Shown here one piece after another: positions 38,012-45,898 of a stretch of 64,000 bases of DNA. The stretch is from Betaproteobacteria bacterium (GTDB lineage: Bacteria; Pseudomonadota; Gammaproteobacteria; Burkholderiales; Ga0077523), in contig JADJPK010000031.1 in NCBI GenBank assembly GCA_016713305.1, forward strand, positions 310,001 to 374,000. The letters run 5' to 3'. The stretch's first letter is position 1, and every line of letters starts with the position of its first letter. The translations under genes were made by a program, and so were the position numbers. Under the pieces are notes generated by a model. The model did no database searches. It was not told the origin of the DNA and worked only from the letters and a program-made list of their open reading frames with translations.

Positions 38012-38893
38012 TCACGCGTCATCCGAGACTCGGGGGACGAGACGATAGTCGTCTCCATGACCGACCGCGAAGTCGTTACCGGCCCGGTCCTCACCACGCA
38101 CGAGCCAGATCGGGCGCCGACTGAAGCTGAAGCTGACGCCCGCCTGGTCCTGCATGCGGTCGACACTCCGGTCGAACAACGACGTGGCCGGCATGAATCG
38201 AACCACGAATCCAGCCCGCCTGCGAACGGAACGATTGGCATTCGAGCCATGCACCAGATAGACGTCGTGAAGAGAGAATCCCCCGGCCGGCAGGACGTCG
38301 TCCATGACGGCGGCCCCATCTATCGAACCGGGGTCGACCTCCTGATTGAGCACGATGTCGGTTCCGGACCTGATTCGGTGCGGGAGAAGTCCACGGTTGC
38401 GGTGTGATCCGGCGATGTATCGCATGCAACCATTCTCGGGCGAGACGTCGTCCAGTGCGATCCAGACGGAGCAGGTGGCAAGCGGCCTGATGGGCCAATA
38501 TTGACCGTCCTGATGCCACGGCACTTCCCGGCCGGTCAGAGCGGGCTTGCAGAACACCTGGCTGCCCCACAGTATGACGTCGGGGCCTATGAGTTGGGTG
38601 ACCAGATCGAGCATCCCCGGGTCCGTCGCGAACTCGAACCACTTTCCTGCCGCCGCCGCATCGTGTCGAGGGCCATTGGGAATGTGCGGGCAGACCAGAC
38701 TCTCAGGCGCGACGTCCGCGTTGTCGCGGAGCAACCGTTCGAGGCATTCGCGCATGCTCTCCAATCGCGCCGGGGAGATCCGGAAAGGAGACACGACCAG
38801 TCCGTCGGCGTGATAGCGAGCGGTCTCTTCGTCACTGAACTTCCAGGCGGGCTCCGAGAACCGTTCCGCGGGCGACACGTTCGCTGGGTACAT
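38012..38893 (-). CDS. Phytanoyl-CoA dioxygenase (PhyH) family enzyme
   Basis: 293 aa with AAGGAGG before the ATG at 38893. PhyH fold with HxD in VPWHQDGQYWPIRPL, distal His in HDVYLVHGSNANRS and the 2OG Arg in SVRRRAGFVVRFMPA. NGCMRYIAGSH matches the loop seen in the 24792-25676 enzyme, so the two share a subfamily distinct from the 26098 gene. Monocistronic here. Substrate unknown. Confidence 0.85.
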   Translation of the reverse strand: MYPANVSPAERFSEPAWKFSDEETARYHADGLVVSPFRISPARLESMRECLERLLRDNADVAPESLVCPHIPNGPRHDAAAAGKWFEFATDPGMLDLVTQLIGPDVILWGSQVFCKPALTGREVPWHQDGQYWPIRPLATCSVWIALDDVSPENGCMRYIAGSHRNRGLLPHRIRSGTDIVLNQEVDPGSIDGAAVMDDVLPAGGFSLHDVYLVHGSNANRSVRRRAGFVVRFMPATSLFDRSVDRMQDQAGVSFSFSRRPIWLVRGEDRAGNDFAVGHGDDYRLVPRVSDDA

Positions 38894-39179
38894 TGCCGTC
38901 GTTCCTCCTTGCGTGAGATTCTAACGATCTGGTCGACAGGCGGAATAGAGATGGTTCGCCGCCACGTCCCGGCAGGTCCGACCGAGGGACGCCTGACCCC
39001 TTCTGCCGCGGGGACCTCCACACCGGGCACCGTGGTGCGGCCGACTCTGCCGGCTGGAGCCTTGGGCGTTTTCGCACATCCTGCCCCGATGCGCGCCTCG
39101 CGGCCGCGCGTGAGGCCCCACCGGGTCGATCGATCAGACCGGTTTCCTTTGTTTCGAGTCCCTCCGGAGAGGTACCGCC

Positions 39180-39866
39180 ATGCCCCGTCTGAGAATGGTT
39201 GTCGCCAACAAGAACTACTCGTCCTGGTCCATGCGCCCGTGGGTACTGCTGCGGCAGGCAGGAATCCCGTTCGAGGAAGTCCCTCTATGGTTCGGTCAGG
39301 ATGGACACGTGGAGGGCATCGAGCGGTGGTCTCCCACGGGCAAGGTCCCGGTTCTATGGATCGACGAGGAGCCGGTATGGGACTCGCTGGCCATCTGCGA
39401 AGCGGTCGCCGAACTGTATCCGGACCGCGCGTTGTGGCCGGCCGATCCTGTCGCACGCCGGTACGCGCGCAGCATGTGCGCAGAAATGCACTCCGGATCT
39501 CAGGAACTGCGGCGCAACATGCCCATGAATCTTCGCAGCCGTCTGCCGGGACTGGGGCGCACACCCGGTTCGGAACGGGACATCGCTCGCGTCGTGTCGC
39601 TTTGGGAATCATGCAGGTCGCGATTCGGAATCGATGGCTCTCTGCTGTTCGGACACTTCACCTGCGCGGACGCCATGTTTGCGCCGGTGGCGACCCGGTT
39701 TAGAACCTACGAGGTGTCTCTTCCCTCCGTTGCAGAGGACTATTGCACCTCTCTGCTTGCCCTTCCCGGAGTGCAAGCATGGTGCGATGCCGGACGGCAG
39801 GAGACCCAATTCGTCAGTGCCGACGAGCCCTATGCCGCCAAGCCGAATGCCGCGCACGATGGATGA
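39180..39866 (+). CDS. Glutathione S-transferase family protein
   Basis: 228 aa; SD GGAGAGG before the ATG. Thioredoxin-like N-domain: NKNYSSWSMRPWVLLRQAGI with the catalytic Ser/Trp region, then SPTGKVPVLWIDEEPVWDSLAI (cis-Pro and glutathione contact). Helical C-domain from about residue 95 to 215. Substrate unknown. The upstream 286 bp hold no recognisable gene. Confidence 0.9.
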   Translation: MPRLRMVVANKNYSSWSMRPWVLLRQAGIPFEEVPLWFGQDGHVEGIERWSPTGKVPVLWIDEEPVWDSLAICEAVAELYPDRALWPADPVARRYARSMCAEMHSGSQELRRNMPMNLRSRLPGLGRTPGSERDIARVVSLWESCRSRFGIDGSLLFGHFTCADAMFAPVATRFRTYEVSLPSVAEDYCTSLLALPGVQAWCDAGRQETQFVSADEPYAAKPNAAHDG

Positions 39867-39931
39867 CGCATCGAGGCACGGGGCTGTTCGTCTCCCGCGA
39901 TGGCAGTCCGCGTCGTCACGGACAGTGAAGG

Positions 39932-40714
39932 CTATTCCAGTTCCTGCTTCATCTCGAAGGCAGGGGTGTCGGAGCGGCCCGTACCCACGATCTTTGCGGG
40001 GACGCCGGCGGCCGTCGTGTGAGGAGGCACAGGCGTCAGCACGACACTGCCCGCGGCCACCTTGGAACCTTCCCCGACCTCGATGTTGCCCAGGACTTTC
40101 GCGCCCGCCCCGATCATCACGCCTCGCCGGATCTTCGGATGCCGGTCGCCACTTTCCTTGCCGGTCCCGCCCAAGGTCACGTTCTGCAGAATGGACACGT
40201 CGTCTTCCACTACGCTGGTCTCGCCGATGACCAGCCCGATGCCGTGATCGACGAACACCCCCCGGCCTATCCTGGCCGCGGGATGGATGTCGATCGCCAG
40301 CGAATCGGCGACACGGCTCTGCAGGAATCGCGCGACTCCTCGTCGGTCTTCCGACCACAGAGCATGTGCCACCCGATGCGCCTGCAATCCCTTGAAGCCC
40401 TTGTAGTACAGAAAAGGCACGAGAACGCACTCCGATGCCGGATCGCGCGCATTGACGGCGTGCAGATCGTCAAGGCTTGCCGCAACGATGTCCGGGTGGC
40501 GTTCGACAGTCTGTCCGATGAGATCCACCATGCCGGCAAGACTGAACACCTGGTTCGACAGAGTGGCGGCGATCAGATACGACAGCGCTTCCGCGTAGCC
40601 CCGGTGTCGCAGGACGAAGTCGTACAGATGGCCTGACAGGATCGGCTCCCGTTCGACCTGTTCGATTGCAAGTCGCTTGAGTTCCGACCACAGATCGGCT
40701 TCGATGGGTTTCAT
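39932..40714 (-). CDS. cysE: Serine O-acetyltransferase
   Basis: 260 aa from the ATG at 40712-40714, so the long upstream extension of the open frame is not coding. N-terminal helical domain: DLWSELKRLAIEQVEREPIL and YVLRH-like region. The left-handed beta helix carries DIHPAARIGRGVFVDHGIGL, GETSVVEDDVSILQNVTLGG (active-site His region), PKIRRGVMIGAGAKVLGN and the acetyl-CoA-binding tail PPHTTAAGVPAKIVG. It makes O-acetylserine for cysteine synthesis. A terminator of the upstream gene lies 130 bp before it. Confidence 0.95.
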   Translation of the reverse strand: MKPIEADLWSELKRLAIEQVEREPILSGHLYDFVLRHRGYAEALSYLIAATLSNQVFSLAGMVDLIGQTVERHPDIVAASLDDLHAVNARDPASECVLVPFLYYKGFKGLQAHRVAHALWSEDRRGVARFLQSRVADSLAIDIHPAARIGRGVFVDHGIGLVIGETSVVEDDVSILQNVTLGGTGKESGDRHPKIRRGVMIGAGAKVLGNIEVGEGSKVAAGSVVLTPVPPHTTAAGVPAKIVGTGRSDTPAFEMKQELE

Positions 40715-40843
40715 GGGGAGTCTCCCGGACGTGCCCGGCGCCGGACATCGGCCAACGTTCAGTGCCCGTCTCGGATCAGCGATTGATTTCCAAGGGTCCC
40801 ATTTTACGGCGTGACGAGGGAAGGCGAAGGAAGTGCAAGGCAA

Positions 40844-40879
40844 GAAAAACACGGCGCATCGACTTTCGTCGATGCGCCG
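40844..40879 (-). terminator. Rho-independent terminator after the HD-domain gene
   Basis: On the minus strand, CGGCGCATCGAC pairs exactly with GTCGATGCGCCG around a GAAA tetraloop (stem 40852-40863 / 40868-40879), followed by TG and TTTTTC. A twelve-base perfect stem with a T-tract is a strong intrinsic terminator. It closes the transcript of the gene ending at 41035. Confidence 0.9.
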
Positions 40880-40886
40880 CGGGGTC

Positions 40887-40903
40887 TCCGCCGCAAGGGC
40901 GGA
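40887..40903. repeat. Short perfect hairpin
   Basis: TCCGCC (40887-40892), GCAAG loop, GGCGGA (40898-40903). Middle one of three hairpins between the HD gene and cysE. No U-tract. Confidence 0.4.
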
Positions 40904-41000
40904 ACGGGCGGGTCCTGGCCAGGCCAGTCCGGATGCGCCGCGATGGCGGTTCATCCGATGTTGCGAGAGCACCGGACACCCGGGACTCTCTCGTTCGATC

Positions 41001-41021
41001 GGCGAGCCGTGCCGGCTCGCC
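41001..41021. repeat. 8-bp perfect hairpin just after the HD-domain gene
   Basis: GGCGAGCC (41001-41008), loop GTGCC, GGCTCGCC (41014-41021). It begins 14 bp past the stop codon of the minus-strand HD gene. No U-tract; may protect the mRNA end or pause polymerase ahead of the real terminator. Confidence 0.4.
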
Positions 41022-41034
41022 GCGTGACGCGCGA

Positions 41035-41661
41035 TCAGCTCGCGAGGGCATTCATGTCCGCGGCAACGCGGGCTGACTCCTCGTCGAACAGACATTCGAG
41101 CGTGGCATGAGTCCCCCGCATTTCCTCGACCTCTGCGCGCAGCGCCGCAAACGTCTGGGCACTCTCTTCCGGGAGGTCCGGTTCCCGAGTCATTTCGCGA
41201 AGCGCTGCGATCTGCTGAGCGAGTGTGATGAGCTTCGCGCGATGACTCGGTGAGCCCACCGCGTGCAACCGGAGCGGCGGACGGTCCTTCAGAAAGCCGC
41301 TGGATTCATCCGTGAGTTCGACGACCGTATCGGCCACGAGCGGTCCGAACTGCCGCCGAAGATCCATGTACCTCAGCTGGGTATCGGCCAAGGTGTCTTG
41401 CAGGACGGCGGCAACGAGTGTCACGTCGTCCGTGATCCCCGCCTCGTTGCACAGGATGTGCACCAGTGCTATCGCGTGCTCGAGCGAACCCGCTGAACCG
41501 TCCTTCCGCCGCCGCCGGGCATCGCGCCGGCGCTCCGAGGCTGTCGCAAATGCCTCGATGAGCAGTGCGTAGGGTTGCTGCCTGAACGGCTGCACGCGTC
41601 GGGTGGTGATGGCTACGGTCGGGCCCCGATGCCCGGGCTCCACGGCGATTCTCTGAAGCAT
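41035..41661 (-). CDS. RelA/SpoT-type HD-domain protein with lost metal ligands
   Basis: 208 aa from the ATG at 41659-41661; the open frame further upstream is not convincing. The HD fold of RelA/SpoT hydrolases is clear: LLIEAFATASERRRDARRRR, SLEHAIALVHILCNEAGITDD, LVAAVLQDTLADTQLRYMD. Of the usual H..HD..D metal set, the first His remains (EHA), but HD has become QD (AVLQDTL) and the last Asp became Gln (LAQQIAAL). So it is probably not a (p)ppGpp hydrolase and may be a binding or regulatory protein. It is divergent to a FeeM-like synthase, with 737 bp between. Confidence 0.7.
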   Translation of the reverse strand: MLQRIAVEPGHRGPTVAITTRRVQPFRQQPYALLIEAFATASERRRDARRRRKDGSAGSLEHAIALVHILCNEAGITDDVTLVAAVLQDTLADTQLRYMDLRRQFGPLVADTVVELTDESSGFLKDRPPLRLHAVGSPSHRAKLITLAQQIAALREMTREPDLPEESAQTFAALRAEVEEMRGTHATLECLFDEESARVAADMNALAS

Positions 41662-41921
41662 AGCGGTCTGTCTGCCTTTAAGTTCAATTGCACTGCGGGC
41701 GGAACTCGAATCCGATCGGGGCAGACTCGAGCCGACACGCGACTCTGGTTCACATCGCTCGGGGCGTTTCTTAAGTATCACCAAGTGCGACGCTACGTAT
41801 GCCTCGTATCGCAGAAATCGGGCCTCCCCGCACCGATGCCTATCGATCAAGGACTTGTGAGCACCTTTCGCGTTACACGTTGCCGTTTCGTAAATCCTGT
41901 CGACACCGCCGGACGTGGTCG

Positions 41922-41949
41922 TACCGTCGTCGGAATGACACCGACGGTA
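41922..41949. repeat. Inverted repeat, possible operator
   Basis: TACCGTCG (41922-41929) and CGACGGTA (41942-41949) are perfect complements separated by 12 nt. It sits between the divergent HD-protein and FeeM-like genes, 450 bp upstream of the latter. Possible regulator binding site or hairpin. Confidence 0.3.
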
Positions 41950-42335
41950 TTGCGGTCGGACAAGTGAGGTTTCGCTTGCAGCGACCTGCAGAAAATCAAA
42001 CGCTTTTTGCGAAAGTCGAGGTGTCATCCGAGGAGGTTTCTTGTAAATTCGAGGCGTTGTCATCGTTGGACGCGGCAACTGTCCAAAGTCGCGAGAAAGT
42101 CAATGTCTCGTAGACCAGACAGGCGGTGTGCAGGAAGAGGTGATTCGCTGTGAGACGAACGAGCCGGTGTAACAGGTGCGTTCGAAGATGGACGCGCTTA
42201 ACCGCGCCAGCGCAGTCGGACCGAACCAGTTCCATGCGCTGTGAGAAGGGCCCGGCGTTCCCATAGATCAGGGCCCTAGAGAGAGACCGAAATCAGAACG
42301 TCGAATGCAATCCGGGATGCACGCCCACGCTCGCC

Positions 42336-42351
42336 TGGCGCGAAGCGTGCG
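42336..42351 (+). promoter_or_regulatory. Sigma-54-like promoter site of the FeeM-like gene
   Basis: TGGCGCGAAGCGTGCG matches TGGCACG-N4-TTGCA in nine of twelve fixed positions and keeps GG-N10-GC. The start codon at 42399 lies about 38 nt after the predicted start of transcription. It fits sigma-54 control of PEP-CTERM/exosortase-related genes but the -12 half is imperfect. Confidence 0.3.
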
Positions 42352-42398
42352 ATTGCGCGCGGCACCGCCGTAAACACTTCAGGAAGAGGGAACGAGAG

Positions 42399-43181
42399 AT
42401 GACAACCGCATCGATGGTCAGCGCCGCAGTCGCCCGCAGGTCCGGAGTCCCGCAGGCCTTGGACGTGTCGTTCTTCGAACAGGTCTTTCGCGCACGAGGA
42501 TCCACGCCCGAAGAAAACTCGATGTCCTCGGCCGCAACGGGCAGACCGAGCGGTGAAATCGGCGTAGCGGTGGCCACCACCCGAGAAATGCTGCTGGAAG
42601 CCGCCGAGCTGGTGCGGGAGCGCTACGAGTGGCGGGGCTACGTCACTCGATCGATCACGGTGGATGCGGACTCGATGCGCCCGTCTACCACGCTGGTTGC
42701 CGTCCAGGACTCGCGCGTCGTGGGCACCATGACGCTCGGATACGACGGACCTTCGGGACTCTGGATCGACCATACCTATCCCGACGAAATATCGCAGGCT
42801 CGCGCTGATGGTCGAACCCTCATCGAACTGACGCGACTCGCAGTGACGCCAAATAGCGACAGTCGAAAGATCCTGTCGTCGATGTTCGCGCTCGCCTACC
42901 GAGTCGGCCGCGTGGCGCACGGGGCGACAGACCTCTACATCGAGGTCAATCCCCGTCATGCTCCGGTCTACCGGAAACTGTTCGGATTTACAGCAGTTTC
43001 CGAGGTCCGGTTGTGCGGCCGAGTGAAGGCGCCCGCTGTCCTGCTGCGCATGGACATAGAACGTCTCGACGAACAGTTCGCGAAATATCTGGGAACCCGC
43101 GCGGCTGACTTCTCGGACCTGGGACACCCTGAAGCCACAGAAGTGTATCCAACCAGAGACAGATACGCCGTTGCCGCTTGA
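42399..43181 (+). CDS. FeeM-like N-acyl amino acid synthase (GNAT fold)
   Basis: 260 aa. After about 50 variable residues, the GNAT-type domain starts GEIGVAVATTREMLLEAAELV. Signatures of the FeeM / PEP-CTERM-associated acyltransferase group: RERYEWRGYVTR, STTLVAVQDSRVVGTMTLGY, LIELTRLAVTPN and YIEVNPRHAPVYRKLFGF. FeeM joins a fatty acyl chain from acyl-ACP to an amino acid, like LuxI joins acyl to SAM. In exosortase-bearing bacteria such synthases are often nearby in signalling. Substrate not known. Divergent to the HD protein. Confidence 0.75.
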   Translation: MTTASMVSAAVARRSGVPQALDVSFFEQVFRARGSTPEENSMSSAATGRPSGEIGVAVATTREMLLEAAELVRERYEWRGYVTRSITVDADSMRPSTTLVAVQDSRVVGTMTLGYDGPSGLWIDHTYPDEISQARADGRTLIELTRLAVTPNSDSRKILSSMFALAYRVGRVAHGATDLYIEVNPRHAPVYRKLFGFTAVSEVRLCGRVKAPAVLLRMDIERLDEQFAKYLGTRAADFSDLGHPEATEVYPTRDRYAVAA

Positions 43182-43266
43182 CCGCGGCTGAGATGGCAGG
43201 GACGAGACGAGGCTGCGTCCGGGGGTCGGGAGGCGTCCGCAAGCGCTCCCGACCGGAACGCGCACT

Positions 43267-44136
43267 TCAGCGGTTGCGAATTCTCTCCGCGATCGCAAGC
43301 ATGCGATAGTAAGACCGGACCACCGGCAACTCGATCAGTTCGTTGTCTACCACGACGAGGCCGCTGGAGCTCGCCTCGAAGGCTGCGCACACCTTGCGCG
43401 CCTTCTCGATCTGAGGCTGACTCGGGGTGAAGGCGTCGTGGATCACCGGTATCTGCGAGGGATGGATGGACGCCTTGCCGGTAAAGCCCAGACGGGCGCA
43501 GGCAGTGGATTCAGCCTGCAACCCGCTGGCGTCGTCGAGGTTGAGGTACGGAACGTCCAGAAGGTCTATGCCGGCCGAGGCGGCCGCATGGACCAGGCGG
43601 GAACGCGCATAGAGCAGCGGTTCCCACGCCTTGACGCATCGCAGGTCGGCACTCATGTCGACGGCGCCTAGGATCATCGAATCGATTCGGGCGCTGGCGC
43701 GGGCGATGTCGACGGCGCGTTCGAGTCCCTGGTTTGTTTCTATGATCACGCAGAAGCGGATCTGGCGAGCCGGCCCGGTGGACAGGAGGACGTCGATCAA
43801 CTGAACCTCCTCCGCGGAACGGATTTTCGGGATCATGATCGAAGGTGGCGGGCTGGCGCATTCGATCAGCGCCTGCAGATCTTTCAGACCGTGGTAGGTG
43901 GAGAGCCCGTTGATCCGGACCATCTGCTCGACATGAGGATGGGATCTCTCCCGGAACAACGGCAGTGTCGCCGCCCTGCCCTCGTCCTTGCGTTCCAGCG
44001 CTACCGCGTCTTCCATGTCGATGCATACGATGTCAGCACCGGATTCGAGTGCCTTGGCGAACCGGTCGGGGCGCAGGGCAGGCACGAAAAGCAGGCTGCG
44101 GCGGGGACGGACATTCGAGTTCAGGGTCTGTGTCAC
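43267..44136 (-). CDS. HpcH/HpaI aldolase / citrate lyase beta (CitE-like) family
   Basis: 289 aa, GTG start with AAGGAG 7 nt before. CitE fold: RRSLLFVPALRPDRFAKAL, DIVCIDMEDAVALERKDEG (Asp/Glu Mg site), IMIPKIRSAEEVQLIDVLL, FCVIIETNQGLERAVDIA and GKASIHPSQIPVIHDAF. Members cleave malyl-CoA-type or citramalyl-type thioesters, or related aldol bonds. It is divergent to the racemase/UxaA operon, so it is likely a lyase of the same degradation route. True substrate not shown. Confidence 0.85.
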   Translation of the reverse strand: MTQTLNSNVRPRRSLLFVPALRPDRFAKALESGADIVCIDMEDAVALERKDEGRAATLPLFRERSHPHVEQMVRINGLSTYHGLKDLQALIECASPPPSIMIPKIRSAEEVQLIDVLLSTGPARQIRFCVIIETNQGLERAVDIARASARIDSMILGAVDMSADLRCVKAWEPLLYARSRLVHAAASAGIDLLDVPYLNLDDASGLQAESTACARLGFTGKASIHPSQIPVIHDAFTPSQPQIEKARKVCAAFEASSSGLVVVDNELIELPVVRSYYRMLAIAERIRNR

Positions 44137-44297
44137 GGCGTCACTCCTTGGCCAAAGCAGGGGATGCTACCGACAGGATCGCCCGCATTCCAGTTGGAGA
44201 TCGTTGAACGAGCCCCGTCGACCGCCCTCGCAGCTTTGGGCCGTCGAGGATCTTGGCGGTAAACTCGCGCCACGTCACAAGACCGGGGAGGGTGCTC

Positions 44298-45517
44298 GTG
44301 AAGATCACGGCGGTAGAAACGATACAGTTGGGCGAATTTCCGAATCTGCTGTGGGTTCAGATTCACACCGACGAGGGCCTCGTTGGACTGGGCGAGACCT
44401 TCTACGCGGTGACGCCCGTGGCCGCTCACATCCACGAAACCTCGGCGCGCTATCTTCTCGGGAAGAATCCCTGGAGATCGACGGGATCTCGCACCACTTC
44501 CTCAACACCTACCTCGGCTTCAACAGCGTGGGCGTGGAGATGCGAGCCGCCTCGGCAATCGACATCGCACTCTGGGACCTGTTCGGGCAGGTCACCGGTC
44601 AGCCCATCTATCAGTTGCTGGGGGGCGCCTCCAGGGATCGCATCCGCGTATACAACACCTGTGCGGGATATCAATACGTGCGCGCCGAGCCGACCCAGGG
44701 CACCGAGAATTTCGGTCTGCCGTCCAAGGTCGACCGAAAGAAGCGCCCCTACGAGGACCTTCTCGCCTTCAAGAGCGACGCCGGTGAACTGGCGGAAAGC
44801 CTGCTCGACATGGGCATCACCGGCATGAAGATCTGGCCGTTCGACGAAGCGGCCGAGGCATCGAACGGGACTTACATCTCCAACGCGGATCTCAAGAAGT
44901 GCATGAAGCCCTTCGAGAAGATCCGCAAGGCAGTCGGAGACCGGATGGACATTCATGTGGAGTTCCATTCCATGTGGCAACTGCCGGCCGCCATCCGGAT
45001 CGCAGGCGCGCTGGAACAGTTCGACCCGTTCTGGTACGAAGACCCGATCAAGATGACCAATCTCGATGCACTGTCCGACTACGCGCATCGGACCAACGTC
45101 TGGGTGACTGCCAGCGAAACGCTCGCCACACGTACCGGCTTCCGTGAGCTGTTCCAGAAACAGGCGGTATCGGTCTGCATGCTGGACGTGGGCTGGTGCG
45201 GCGGTCTGTCGGAATCGAAGAAGATCGCCACGATGGCCGAAGCGTGGGCACTGCCGGTCGCGCCTCACGACTGCACGGGGCCGATCCTTCTTACCGCGTC
45301 CGTGCACCTGTCTCTCAACAGTCCGAATGCGCTCGTGCAGGAGATGGTCCGCGCGTTCTACTACGATTGGTATCCCACGCTCGTGACCCAGTTGCCGCCC
45401 GTCAAGGATGGCCACATCAGCGCCCCGCCGGGACCCGGCCTCGGCACGAAGCTCCAACCGGACCTGGCAAGACGCAAGGACGCGATCGTGCGCGTCTCCC
45501 GATTGGGGAAAGCCTGA
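44298..45517 (+). CDS. Mandelate racemase/muconate lactonizing (enolase superfamily) enzyme (frameshifted)
   Basis: 406 aa after restoring one C in the run at 44469-44471; first frame starts with GTG at 44298 after GGGGAGGG, the second continues to 45517. Enolase-superfamily blocks: IHTDEGLVGLGETF, SAIDIALWDLFGQVTGQPIY, DIHVEFHSMW, FWYEDPIKMTN, VTASETLATRTGF (metal Glu) and LPVAPHDCTGPI (catalytic His/Asp region). This group dehydrates sugar acids or racemises 2-hydroxyacids. It is followed closely by the split UxaA genes, so a dehydratase for a sugar acid is likely. Confidence 0.85.
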
Positions 45518-45568
45518 CTGATATCCGCGATGGCTTCACGTTAACCGGACCCTGAGAAGGTGAACACC

Positions 45569-45898
45569 ATGAACGAGACTTCTCGAACAGATCCGCGGGT
45601 TCTGATACTCGCCCCCGGCGACAACGTCGCCATGGCCAAGCAGGATCTCCGCGCGGGAGAGACCGTCGACGTGCTGGGGCACCGATTCGCCCTGGCAGCG
45701 TCGATATTGACGGGGCACAAGTTCGCATTCAAGCCGATCGCCAGGAACGAGATCATCGTCAAGTACGGGGCCCCCATAGGGAGGGCGACCGCCGAGATCG
45801 CACCAGGAGAGTACGTGCACATCCACAACGTCACGAGTGACTATCTCCCCACCTATACGCTGGACGAGGGTCACGAGTTCCTGCAGGAGGCGCACTGA
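45569..45898 (+). CDS. UxaA family hydrolase, N-terminal SAF half
   Basis: 109 aa from the ATG at 45569 with GAGAAGG 8 nt upstream. One SAF-type domain: ILAPGDNVAMAKQDLRAGET, ILTGHKFAFKPIARNEIIV and GEYVHIHNVTSDY. In altronate/galactarate dehydratases (UxaA, GarD) this is the N-terminal lid of one long chain; here it is its own gene whose stop overlaps the start of the next as TGATG. The two halves are presumably one enzyme. Confidence 0.85.
   Translation: MNETSRTDPRVLILAPGDNVAMAKQDLRAGETVDVLGHRFALAASILTGHKFAFKPIARNEIIVKYGAPIGRATAEIAPGEYVHIHNVTSDYLPTYTLDEGHEFLQEAH

Larger units (their letters stand above)
40715..41034. other. 320-bp gap with three strong hairpins
   Basis: No gene. From right to left on the minus strand: an 8-bp hairpin at 41001-41021, a 6-bp hairpin at 40887-40903 and a 12-bp hairpin plus T-tract at 40844-40879. 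Only the last one has a terminator tail. The cysE promoter must lie in the part below 40843. Confidence 0.5.
41662..42398. other. 737-bp intergenic region without a gene
   Basis: No open frame on either strand resembles a protein. It holds an 8-12-8 inverted repeat (41922-41949), an AGGGCCC/GGGCCCT hairpin near 42246-42277 and a sigma-54-like site at 42336-42351. The part around 41980-42120 is less GC-rich. It is by far the longest gap in the window and may carry a long leader or small RNA. Confidence 0.45.

Noticed and set aside
39932..41095. 387-codon form of the serine acetyltransferase
   Set aside because: The first 127 codons cross the terminator at 40844-40879 and lack CysE similarity; the ATG at 40714 gives the family-length protein.
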